Shown here piece after piece: positions 54,737 to 64,000 of a stretch of 64,000 nt of DNA. Source of the DNA: Bufo bufo (Eukaryota; Chordata; Amphibia; Anura; Bufonidae); assembly GCF_905171765.1 (NCBI RefSeq), contig NC_053390.1:303436622-303500621 (forward strand), in the 5' to 3' direction. Both the position numbers and the translations under genes were made by a program. Each line of letters begins with the position of its first letter. Position 1 is the stretch's first letter. The notes beneath the pieces were generated by a model, which was given only the letters and a program-made list of their open reading frames with translations, had not been told where the DNA came from and made no database searches.

Positions 54737-55175
54737 ATGAAAATGGATTTTATGTTATTTTTCGTGGTGTTTTCCCCAATAAGTAAGATCTAGAATCAGT
54801 CTGTATTACATTACTAATATGAATTGTAACCAATTATAAACCATATTTGTCTTATTATGTTCACTGTATTATAGGTGTCCTCTGTCAGACACTACAGGAG
54901 TCAGGACCAGGACTTGTGAAACCTTCACAGAAACTCGATCTGACCTGTACAGTGTCTGGGTTTGAGTTAACCAGCTATGCTGTAAGCTGGATCAGACAAC
55001 ATCCTGGGAAAGGACTGGAATGGATTGGACAAATATGGAGCAATGGCAACACCTATTATGCTGATTCAATGAAGAGTAGAACGACCATCACAAAAGACAA
55101 CTCCAAGAAGCAGGTCTATCTCCAGATGAATAACATGGAGGCTGCAGATTCTGGAACATATTATTGTACAAGACA
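54737..55175 (+). CDS. immunoglobulin heavy-chain variable segment (IGHV), two exons
   Basis: The leader exon is 54,737-54,782 ([15 protein letters not shown] plus one base), donor GTAAGA at 54,783, acceptor ATTATAG ending 54,874. The V exon is 54,875-55,175, with the split Ser codon showing the phase-1 intron typical of V genes. Framework 1 has [20 protein letters not shown] with the first Cys. Framework 2 is [17 protein letters not shown] with the invariant Trp. Framework 3 ends [18 protein letters not shown] with the second Cys. CDR1 is about GFELTSYA and CDR2 IWSNGNT. There is no stop or frameshift, and the RSS follows at once. Framework 1-2 resemble mammalian clan II VH. It encodes the antigen-contacting V domain of the B-cell receptor after V-D-J joining, and appears functional. 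Confidence 0.95.
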
Positions 55176-55214
55176 CACATAGATATAAACTAATGAGGAG
55201 GTCATACAAAATCC
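55176..55214 (+). promoter_or_regulatory. V-segment recombination signal sequence, 23-bp spacer
   Basis: Heptamer CACATAG (55,176-55,182; 5 of 7 to CACAGTG, first four perfect), a spacer of exactly 23 bp (55,183-55,205) and nonamer ACAAAATCC (55,206-55,214; 8 of 9 to ACAAAAACC). It is the RAG1/RAG2 target that joins this V to a DJ. A 23-bp spacer is the rule for IGHV. An alternative heptamer CACACAT two bases earlier would need a 25-bp spacer. Confidence 0.9.
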
Positions 55215-56180
55215 AGCTGTATCTGACAGGAAATGGAAAACCACAAGAGAAAGAAAGTTACTGAAGTAAACTTAGTGAAAAGTTGAGCAAAAAAAAAGAA
55301 AGAACAATGTTGAACTAGTAAAATAATGCCATATATGTTATTTTCAAGAATAGGAAAGTATAAAGATGACATATTAAAAAAATAAAATAAAATAGAGACA
55401 ATAAGGCACTGTATAAATCATTATGACAGATACTATGGCCCAAAAATAATATGTGTATCAATGGTGCAATTGAGGGGGAGGGTTCTGGTTGTCCAGAAAC
55501 CCCCTAATTGGTTCTAAAACAATGTTCTTCTGTACAGTCACCTCTGAGTGGCCTCTCCTCTCCATGACTCAGCAAACTCCCACCCCTCTCTAATTACACA
55601 ACAGCTGTACTGGCGCCTCTATGCTCATAGGAGAGTCTTTTATAGCTGTCATGTAGCTGGAGATGGGTGGAAGAATGCTCAGGGGCACAGCCATGAAAGA
55701 CATAAGCAACTTCAGGTACCCACTGTCTAGAGCTGCAGACCTGGTGGGGTAAACACTATGGGGCACATTTATTAAGACCAGCGTTTTAGCCGCCGGTCTT
55801 AATAAGGCCCTGCACTGGTGGTGGATAGGCTTCAGCCCCTACATAACTTCGGCGGATCCACCGCTGCTTCTAAATGAAAAACAGCTTCCTTGCCGTTTTC
55901 GATGTCTAAAACAGGCGTAGAAAATGGTAAATGAGACGGGCCTGCTATTCCGTCACTTCCCCGCCCAAGCTAGGGCCACTTTTTTAGGCCTGGCGTGAGC
56001 GGGGAAAAGTCGCAGATTGTGATGCAAAGGACTTTTGTGCCAAAAATATGCCTAAAATAAGAGGTGAGTCCTCTCATGCATAACGGAAACGGGAAGGATC
56101 CGTTATGCAGGCAATAGACTTCTAAAGGTATTCCGTTATGCATTCCATCACAGAATTGCATTATGGTCCGTGGTAACGGA
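55215..56180. other. noncoding DNA downstream of IGHV
   Basis: No D, J or second V segment is seen. A foldback (AAGACCAGCGTTTTAGCC facing GGCGGTCTT) occurs at 55,774-55,803, and CCGTTATGC words recur at 56,083-56,150. The rest is unclassified. Confidence 0.6.
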
Positions 56181-56950
56181 CAGTGTCATAACTAGAGTTC
56201 TATGGGCCCCAGGGCAAACTATAAATTGGGGCCCCCCACCCCCATTACCCCGCCCCCTCCCTCTTTATGTATATATCATTTGGCCCCCACCCAGACTGTA
56301 TATATTTAATTTGGCCCCCACCCAGACTGTATATATTTCATTTGGCCCCCACTCACTCAGACTGTATATATTTCATTTTGACCCATGTATATAATTGAAT
56401 AATTGGCTGCCCCTGCCCCCCTCTCACTTATAGATTTTATTTATTTGTGGCCACCTCTTATATGGCTGGTGCAGGCCCCCCTTTCTAAATTCAGTCATAG
56501 GGCCACTGCCAGGTGCCCCCACCAGGCTGTCACTCTTTCTGTATAAATGTTATCTTCTTTTTGAGGCCCCCCCCCCCCCCTGGCCCTTTCTAAAATCAAT
56601 TCATAGTGCCGTGTGCCCGCAGTATGGCGCGCAGCATGTGCATACCTAAAAAAAAATAAAAAAAAATACTTAGCTCTGCTCTGTTCTGCGTTCGGTCAGC
56701 CCGTCTCACTGGCAGCATCATCACGTCTTCCCGAGAGACCCGTGACCTCTAGCGCCGGGTCTCGCCAACATTGAGCAGAAAGGGTGTATGTATGGGGATG
56801 TATGCAGCGCAGCCGAACTAGTCACTTACTTTTTAAATAGGCAAAGCAAAGCGGAGGGGGACTGGGCTGGCTAAAAGCACTTGCGGGCCCACCCCCCTGC
56901 CGGGCCCTGTCGCGGTCGCACCCTCTGCGACCACGATAGTTATGCCCCTG
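56181..56950. mobile_element. non-autonomous hAT element, 770 bp
   Basis: A perfect 8-bp target duplication GTAACGGA (56,173-56,180 and 56,951-56,958) surrounds ends CAGTGTCATAACTA and, inverted, CAGGGGCATAACTA, a familiar vertebrate hAT terminus. Inside is a short tandem run of TTTGGCCCCCACCCAGACTG plus TATATATT at 56,278-56,375. No gene. Confidence 0.92.
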
Positions 56951-57039
56951 GTAACGGAATCCATAACACAATTCTGCTTTTACCACCAAACAAGCGTGAA
57001 CGAATTTCATAACATGAAATTTGCTCATCTCGAATGATA

Positions 57040-57503
57040 ACCAAATCAAAGAAATGATTTATTTAATCATGAAAATGATCCAATATCACATGTCTGTGAG
57101 TGGCAAAAATATGTCATTAGCAGATAATTTGAAGGAGAAATTAGAGTCAAGTGTCTCCAATCAATCGGATAACAATCAGGTGTGAGTGGGTGATCTGTTT
57201 TATTTAAAGAACAGGAATCTATGAATGTTTGATCTTCACAACACGTTTGTGGAAGTGTATCATGGCACAAAGAAAATGATTTCTGAGTACCTCAGAAAAA
57301 GAGTTGTTGGTGCTCTTCAGGGGAAAAGGCTACAAAACCATTTCTAAAGAGCCTTTACTCCACCAATCCCCAGTCAGACAGATTGTGTACAAATGGAAAA
57401 ACATTCAAGACTATTATCACCCTCCCCAGTGGTCTACCAACACTAAACTAAAGGCATTTCTCACACTACAGTTGCGCTATGCCAGACCTAGCAGGGGAAT
57501 TAT
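57040..57503 (+). mobile_element. Tc1-like transposon remnant
   Basis: This is the 5' UTR and first part of a Tc1-type transposase (GATCTTCACAACACGTTTGT, then GTGTATCATGGCACAAAG). Only about 0.45 kb survives, with no terminal repeats, ending before the duplicated flank at 57,554. Confidence 0.72.
57262..57500 (+). pseudogene. Tc1-like transposase, N-terminal remnant
   Basis: The ATG at 57,262 starts MAQRK. A stop and frameshift follow within 15 codons, after which GKGYKTISKEPLLHQSPVRQ and IVYKWKN are recognisable as the first helix-turn-helix of a Tc1 transposase. No catalytic residues are left. Confidence 0.72.
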
Positions 57504-57553
57504 GTGTGAGGTCACGGTGTAAGCAATAGGAGGGCCGAGGTAAATACAGTTCT

Positions 57554-58159
57554 GGTTACTCACGGTTATGTCGTCCCTGGGCAGGCTCGCATAAATGATA
57601 AGGAGAACGGCACAAGGTTTCTCTGGGGCACACTCTGGTGTAAGGGACACTGGCCAGATGTTGGTTTGAGGTGACCTTGGTAGGCTGTATTAATGTGCCA
57701 GTGGCAAGGTCCCTTGTAGTTGTGACGCCAGAACCTTTTGTATGGAGGTACAACCATTTACTGTGGTATTAATAGAGGAACTTGAGTCTGAGGCAAGCAG
57801 AATGAAACTCAAAAGGGAACTTTACTGAAGATAACTCTTGATAACAACACATCCAATGCATTAAAACAGTCTCTTGATACAATCCGGCATTAAGCACAAT
57901 CTCCCATACATATGGGGAAAGGGAAATGCAAATCCTCAATGAAGTACAGGCTCTTGTAATACATAAGAAAGCTACTGCTCAGACTAGGCTTGTAATAATA
58001 TAAAAGTCCTACACTGGTCAAAACTCCGGCCTGATCCTAATCCTTGAATAAAGGTGCTTTTCTGAATCCTGAAACTTCAATTCCAATGTTGTTCTGACAG
58101 TTGGCCTGACTGTCCTAAGGATTTGAACTGGAGATGTAGATGCTTCAAGCTATCTCCTA
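57554..58159. repeat. duplicated flank, copy B
   Basis: It matches 45,960-46,541, including GTTGTGACGCCAGAACCTTT and CAAACTCCGGCCTGATCCTA parts, and keeps the 23 bp missing in copy A. The left limit GTTACTCACGG coincides with the point where the Gypsy LTR abuts copy A. Confidence 0.85.
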
Positions 58160-58587
58160 TAGAGATGTCCCGAACTATTCGCCGGCGAACAGTTCCCGGC
58201 GAACATCACTTGTTCGCCTTCGCCGCGGCGGGCGAAAATATGCGATGCTTGGTCCGCCCCTATACGTCATCATTGAGCAGTACCTCACAGCCAGCAGACA
58301 CATTCCAGCCAATCAGCAGCATACCCTCCCTCCCAGACCATCCCACCTCCTATCAGAATGCAAGGACAGCATCCATATTAGATTCATTCGGAAGCTGCAG
58401 TGTTAGTGAGAGCAGGGACAGTGTAGCTGCTGCTGATTTAATAGAGAAATCGTTAGCTAGGCCAGTGTTCTGTGTCCACTTCAGTCCTCAAAGACTCATC
58501 TGATCTGCTGTAAGGACAGCGTTCTGACAGCAGCCCAAAAAGCTCTTTTTAGGGCTAGTACATCAGTCCGCTTTTTTTTTCTTTTCT

Positions 58588-60381
58588 CTGTAATCTAATT
58601 GCAGTTGCCTGCCAGCGTGTGTGTCAGGCCCACAGCGTGCCCACTACTGCCAGTGACCAGTGCCACCACTCATATCTGGTGTCACAGTAGCTTGCATTTT
58701 TAAAAAAACCAAAAATTTTTCACTTTCATATAATTGCAGTTGCCTGCAAGCGTGTGTGTCAGGCCCACAGCGTGTACTGTGCCCACTACTGCCAGTGCCC
58801 AGTGCCATCACTCATATCTGGTGTCACAGTAGCTTGCATTTAAAAAAAAAAACAATTTTTTCACTGTAATATAATTTCAGTTGCCTGCAAGCGTGTGTGT
58901 CAGGACCACAGCGTGTACTGTGCCCACTACTGCCAGTGCCCAGTTGCACCACTCATATCTGGTGTCACAGTAGCTTGCATTTAAAAATAAAAAACAATTT
59001 TTTCACTGTAATATAATTGCAGTTGCCTGCAAGCGTGTGTGTCAGGCCTACAACGTGTACTGTGCCCACTACTGCCAGTGCCTAATTGCACCACTCATAT
59101 CTGGTGTCACAGTAGCTTGCATTTAAAAATAAAAAAACAATTTTTTCACTGTATTATATCTGCAGTTACCTGCAAGCGTGTGTGTTAGGCTTACAACATG
59201 TACTGTGCCCACTACTGCCAGTGCCCAATTGCACCACTCATATCTGGTGTCACAGTAGCTTGCATTTAAAAATAAAATAAAAATTTCACTGTAATATAAT
59301 TGCAATTGCCTGCAAGCGTGTGTATCAGGCCCACAGCGTGTACTGTGCCAACTACTGCCAGTGCCCAGTGCCACCACTCATATCTGGTGTCACAGTAGTT
59401 TGCATTTAAAAATAAAAAACAATTCTTTCACTGTAATATAATTGCAGTTGCCTGAAAGCGTGTGTGTAAGGCCCACAGCGTATACTGTGCCCACTGCTGC
59501 CAGTGCCCAGTGCCACCACTCATATCTGGTGTCACAGTAGCTTGCATTTAAAAAAACAACAACAATTTTTTCACTGTAATATAATTGCAGTTGCCTGCAA
59601 GCCTGAGTGTCAGGCCCACAGCCTGTACTGTGCCTACTACTGCCAGTGCCCAGTGCCACCACTCATATCTGGTGTCACAGTAGCTTGCATTTAAAAATAA
59701 AAAACAATTTTTTCACTGTAATATAATTGCATTTGCCTGCAAGCATGTGTGTCAGGCCTACAACGTGTACTGTGCCCACTACTGCGAGTGCCCAGTTGCA
59801 CCACTCATATCTGGTGTCACAGTAGCTTGCATTTAAAAATAAAAAACAATTTTTTCACTGTAATATAATTGCAGTTGCCTGCAAGCGTGTGTGTCAGGCC
59901 TACAGCGTGTACTATGCCCACTACTGCCAGTGCCAAGTTGCCCCACTCATATCTCGTGTCACAGTAGCTTGCATTTAAAAATAAAAAAACAATTTTTACA
60001 CTGTAACATAATTGCAGTTGCCTGCAAGCGTGTGTGTCAGGCCTACAACGTGTACTGTGCCCACTACTGCCAGTGCCCAGTTGCACCACTTATATCTGTT
60101 GTCACAGTAGCTTGCATTTAAAAATAAAATAAAAAATTTTCACTGTAATATAGTTGCAGTTGACTGCAATCGTGTGTGTCAGGCCTACAACATGTACTGT
60201 GCCCACTACTGCCAGTGCCCAGCTGCACCACTTATATCTGGTGTCACAGTAGCTTGCATTTAAAAAAATAAAATAAAATTTCACTGTAATATAATTGCAG
60301 TTGCCTGCAAGTGTGTGTGTCAGGCCTACAACGTGTACTGTGCCCACTACTGCCAGTGCCCAGTTGCACCACTCATATCTG
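58588..60381 (+). repeat. hAT family 2 tandem array, about 141-bp unit (copy B)
   Basis: About 12-13 units of the same sequence as 46,965-48,615, with a different mix of CAGTGCCACC and CAGTTGCACC variants. The array was therefore rearranged after the duplication. Two further units stand at 61,314-61,615 behind the solo LTR. Confidence 0.94.
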
Positions 60382-60385
60382 GTGT

Positions 60386-61313
60386 TGTAAGGGTCAGCCC
60401 CTAGAATACTGTTCTTTGCACAGATATCTACAATATGGTGCTACATATACTGTAATTAATTATTTCAGCCACTAGAGGCCACTGTGGCTCTGAGAATGAG
60501 GAAGCTGAAGTGTTGCTGAGATGCACAAGAGGTAGGAGGAGCTAGAAGTTCCCGGGGTTTGAGTCCTGGCTGGAGGTGGGAGTGTCCTGAGAGCTGTGAG
60601 AGGATGGCTGCCATGTTAGGAGCCAAGTAAAGGCTAGTGATGGAACATAGAGCCTGACTGATAGAGTCCTGAGAAGCTGGCTGTGCTGGAGACAGGCCAA
60701 GATAGACTCTGAACTGAAGTGCTGCAGCTGTGACCCAGAGAAAGAGACTTCACTGTGTGTTCCAGAAGAAGTGGGACCGTGTAGAGACCCGTACCAGACG
60801 AGTACCAGCCAGATCCCTCCTGCCAGAGGTGGAGAGCTGCATCTGTTGTGACCAGAGGGATAAAGACAGACAAGAGAGCGACCGGACCTGGATCCAGACT
60901 GCATCTTATGGGATCCAAGAGAATCTACAGAACTGTGAGTGGCACCGGTGCTGATCTGTGATAGGTTATAGAGTCAGGGACTTAGTCAGTGCGCTGTAGA
61001 AGCGTCCCCTGGGTAGCAGGGCTAGATAGGAAATAAGTGTGGAGAGTAGCCTGCAAGTTGACTGTTTGCTATTTAGCTTATTCTGTGTCTATGAAAAATC
61101 TCATTATCACTGTTGTTGTTTTATGTTCACCTGTTCATACCATTCCTGTCATTGACCCATTGTGCCTCTGGTGCGTTGGTACTGTATTGTTACTCAGCTT
61201 TTCTTGCAGTTACATTTGGTTCTTTAATAAAGTCGGTTTTTGCTTCAGTCTCCTTGTCCGCTGTACTGTACTTGAATCCTGCTTTGCGGTCTCTCCCTCC
61301 TCTGACCGCTACA
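60386..61313 (+). mobile_element. solo LTR, 928 bp
   Basis: It has TGTAAGGG and GCTACA ends (TG...CA), with a 4-bp duplication GTGT on both sides (60,382-60,385 and 61,314-61,317) inside a 141-bp repeat unit. AATAAA at 61,226-61,231 is a likely polyadenylation signal. No internal retroviral-type region remains, so this is a solo LTR left by LTR-LTR recombination. The same insertion at the same site is present, truncated, in copy A. Confidence 0.88.
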
Positions 61314-61643
61314 GTGTCACAGTAGCTTGCATTTAAAAATAAAAAAACATTTTTTTCACTGTAATATAATTTCAGTTGCCTGCAAGCGTGTGTGTCAGGC
61401 CTACAACGTGTACTGTGCCCACTACTGCCAGTGCCCAGTTGCACCACTCATATCTGGTGTCACAGTAGCTTGCATTTAAAAATAAAAAAATATTTTTTCA
61501 CTGTAATATAATTGCAGTTGCCTGCAAGAGTGTGTGTCAGGCCCACAGCGTATACTGTGCCCACTACTGCCAGTGCCCAGTGCCACCACTCATATCTGGT
61601 GTCACAGTAGCTTGCACGCATAATACAACTAATTGAAAAAAAA

Positions 61644-64000
61644 ATTACAGGCAGAGGCAGGCCTCCCCGCAGGGGCCATCGTGGTCGTGGTGCTGTGATT
61701 TCCTTTGGCCCTAGAATAATGCCCAGTGTTCAGAGCCCACGTACCCTGAACTCGAAAAGTTCTCAGGACATAGTTTACTGGCTAACACAGGACACCCAAT
61801 CTTCTACAGCTTCCGCTAGGAACCTTGACGCACCATCCTCCTCCAGCTCAGCTTCGGGCACCTCTCAAGTTACCACTCGCCCGCCTGCCGCCACCACCAA
61901 CACTAGCACCACAGCTGCTTCACTTGATCTGTCAGAGGAGTTATTTACACATCAGTTGGAAGAAATGAGTGATGCACAACCATTATTGCCAGAGGATGTA
62001 GCTAACAGGGATATGTCTCAGTCAGGCAGCATTACACACATGGACGTACGGTGTGATGATGATGATGTTGTAGCCACTGCTGCTTCCTTTGCTGAGTTGT
62101 CAGATACAAGTGAAGCGGTTGATGATGACGATGTGTCCGTGGATGTCACGTGGGTGCCTGCTCGAAGAGAAGAAGAAGAGGGGGAAAGTTCAGATGGGGA
62201 GACAGAGAGGAGGAGGAGACGAGTTGGAAGCAGGGGGAGGTCGTTGCAAGGAGCTAGCGGCACAGTCAGACAGCATGTATCGGCACCCGGGGTCAGCCAG
62301 ACAGCACGCCAATCAACGCATGCTGTTGCCACCACCAGAATGCCGTCAATGCAAAGCTCAGCAGTGTGGCATTTTTTTGGTGTGTCTGCCTCTGATAACA
62401 GCGATGCCATTTGCAACCAGTGCCAAAAGAAACTGAGTCGTGGGAAGTCCAACACCCACCTAGGTACAACTGCTTTGCGAAGGCACATGATCTCACATCA
62501 CAAACGCCTATGGGATCAACACATGATGAGTACAAGCAGCACACAAACTCAAAGCCACCATCCTCCTCCTGGTCCAGCATCTTCAGCCACGTCAACCACT
62601 GCTGTCCTCCTTGCCCCTCTAAACCATCCGCCACTCCGCCTCTCACCTTCAGCAGTTCCTGCTCATCTGCCCACAGTCAGGTGTCTGTCAAGGACATGTT
62701 TGAGCGCAAGAAGCCAATGTCACAGAGTCACCCCCTTGCCTGGCGTCTGACAGCTGGCTTGTCGGAACTCTTAGCCCACCAGCTTTTACCATACAAGCTG
62801 GTGGAGTCTGAGGCTTTCAAAAAATTTGTAGCTATTGGGACACCGCAGTGGAAGGTACCCTGCCAAATTTTTTTTTTCACAAAAGGCAATCCCAAACCTG
62901 TACTCTATTGTGGAAAAGGAAGTCATGGCATGTCTGGCACACAGTGTTAGGGCAAGGGTCCATCTGTCCACTGATACCTGGTCTGCAAAGCACGGTCAGG
63001 GCAGGTATATCACCTACACTGCGCATTGGGTAAACCTGCTGACAGCTGCCAAGCATGGAATGCGTGGCTCTGCAGAGGAGTTGGTGACACCGCCACGACT
63101 TGCAGGCAGGCCTGCTGCCACCTGCTCTACTTCATCCTTTTCGCTAACCTCCTCGGCTGAGTCCTCTTCTGCTGCTGCGTCTTGCTCCACATCAACTGCA
63201 CCCCCCCAGCTCCCCAGGGGCTATTCCACATCCCGGATACGACAGTGTCACGCCACCTTGGGGTTGACTTGCCTGAAAGCAGAGAGTCACACCGGACCAG
63301 CACTCCTGTCCGCCCTGAACGAATAGGTGGATCAGTGGATGACATCGCACCATCTGGAGATCGGCAAAGTGGTGTGTGACAACGGAAGCAATTTGTTGGC
63401 GGCATTGAATTTGGGCAAGTTGACACATGTGCCGTGCATTGCACATGTGTTGAATCTGATCGTACAACGCTTTGTGCATAAGTACCCAGGCTTACAGGAC
63501 GTCCTCAAGCAGGCCAGGAAGGTGTGTGGCCATTTCAGGCGTTCCTACACGGCCATGGCGCACTTTTCAGATATTCAGCGGCGAAACAACATGCCAGTGA
63601 GGCGCTTGATTTCCGACAGCCCGACATGTTGGAATTCAACACTCTTAATGTTCGACCGCCTGCTCCAACAAGAAAAAGCCGTCAACGAGTATTTGTATGA
63701 CCGGGGTGCTAGGACAGCCTCTGCGGAGCTGGGTATTTTTGTGCCACGTTACTGGACGCTCATGCGCAATGTCTGTAGGCTCATGCGTCCTTTTGAGGAG
63801 GTGACAAAACTAGTCAGTCGCACCGAAGGCACCATCAGCGGCATCATCCCATTTGTTTTCTTCCTGGAGCGTGCCCTGCGAAGAGTGCTGGATCAGGCCG
63901 TAGATGAGCGTGAAGAGGAAGAGTTGTGGTCACCATCACCACCAGAAACAGCCTTATCAGCATCGCGGGCTGGACCTGCGGCAATGCTGGAAGAGGAGTC
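61644..64000 (+). pseudogene. hAT family 2 transposase (copy B, start lost, several lesions)
   Basis: The start ATG of copy A is ATT here. The N-terminal region is otherwise open, with a complete BED finger (AVWHFFGVSASDNSDAICNQ, CQKKLSRGK, ALRRHMISHHK) near 62,362-62,505. Frameshifts fall near 62,600 and 62,870 (T/A run). The part after them has STDTWSAKHGQGRYI. A stop occurs at 63,324-63,326. Then the frame reads VVCDNGSNLLAALN, PCIAHVLNLIVQRF and ISDSPTCWNSTLLMFDRLLQ, the hAT catalytic-fold blocks, to the window end. The C-terminal dimerisation block lies outside. Confidence 0.88.

Larger units (their letters stand above)
58160..64000 (+). mobile_element. hAT transposon family 2, copy B (runs off the window)
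   Basis: It has the same left end as copy A (TAGAGATGTCCCGAAC, then CGCCGGCGAAC words), a tandem array at 58,588-60,381, a solo LTR, two more array units and a transposase gene continuing past 64,000. It lacks the hammerhead-bearing insert, and shows the state before the LTR in copy A was truncated. Confidence 0.92.

Noticed and set aside
55215..57300. D or J segments downstream of the IGHV gene
   Set aside because: No 12-bp-spacer RSS pairs or WGxG J motif could be seen. The stretch is MITEs and unclassified DNA.
61644..64000. hAT family 2 as a domesticated host BED-finger gene
   Set aside because: Start loss, frameshifts and a stop, plus transposon ends and satellite, indicate a dead transposon rather than an exapted gene.

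Overview
This window is vertebrate nuclear DNA, most likely from an anuran amphibian. It has no bacterial-style gene packing. It is a dense, nested pile of transposable elements around one host gene: a germline immunoglobulin heavy-chain variable (IGHV) segment at 54,663-55,214. That gene has a promoter octamer, a TATA box, a split leader exon, an intact V exon and a 23-bp-spacer recombination signal. The frog assignment is an inference from the repeat families: TTAA-flanked elements beginning TTAACCACTTAAGGACC, Penelope-like elements with hammerhead ribozymes, and hAT elements with long subterminal satellites. Another amphibian is possible. Two runs of exactly 200 N (14,280-14,479 and 37,863-38,062) are assembly gaps.

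Layout. 1-7,896: 3' part of a BED-finger hAT transposon (family 1, copy 1). Its 3' satellite is split by a Tc1/mariner element with an intact DD37E transposase, which is itself split by a non-autonomous hAT. 7,897-13,680: an AT-rich frog repeat ending in TTAA, broken by a dead Tc1 element, an unclassified 0.8-kb insert and a 5'-truncated Penelope-like element (PLE1). 13,720-14,279: a foldback MITE. 14,480-20,590: a nearly full-length PLE (PLE2) with an inverted partial copy of its 5' end and two perfect hammerhead ribozyme motifs. 20,760-28,918: TTAA-flanked elements, one of them split by PLE3, which forms a palindrome with 1,150-bp arms. 30,213-36,290: complete hAT family 1, copy 2, with a perfect 8-bp target duplication. 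36,294-37,862: another TTAA-family repeat with inverted segments. 38,063-39,206: 3' end of an L1-like LINE. 39,207-45,959: a Ty3/Gypsy retrotransposon on the minus strand, partly tandem-duplicated and split by a 1.1-kb hammerhead-bearing insert with a 15-bp target duplication. 45,960-51,278 and 57,554-64,000: two copies of a segmental duplication carrying a second hAT family, each containing the same LTR insertion. Between them lie a dead Tc1 element, MITEs and the IGHV gene.

How it fits together. Most coding capacity here is transposase or reverse transcriptase with frameshifts and CpG-type nonsense changes (CGA to TGA). The one transposase without visible lesions is the DD37E gene at 5,864-6,880. 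Because the host gene is an IGHV segment lying between duplicated blocks, the window probably belongs to an immunoglobulin heavy-chain locus, or an orphan IGHV, that has been swollen by transposons and duplication. The most interesting non-protein signals are the self-cleaving ribozyme motifs in and around Penelope-like sequences.
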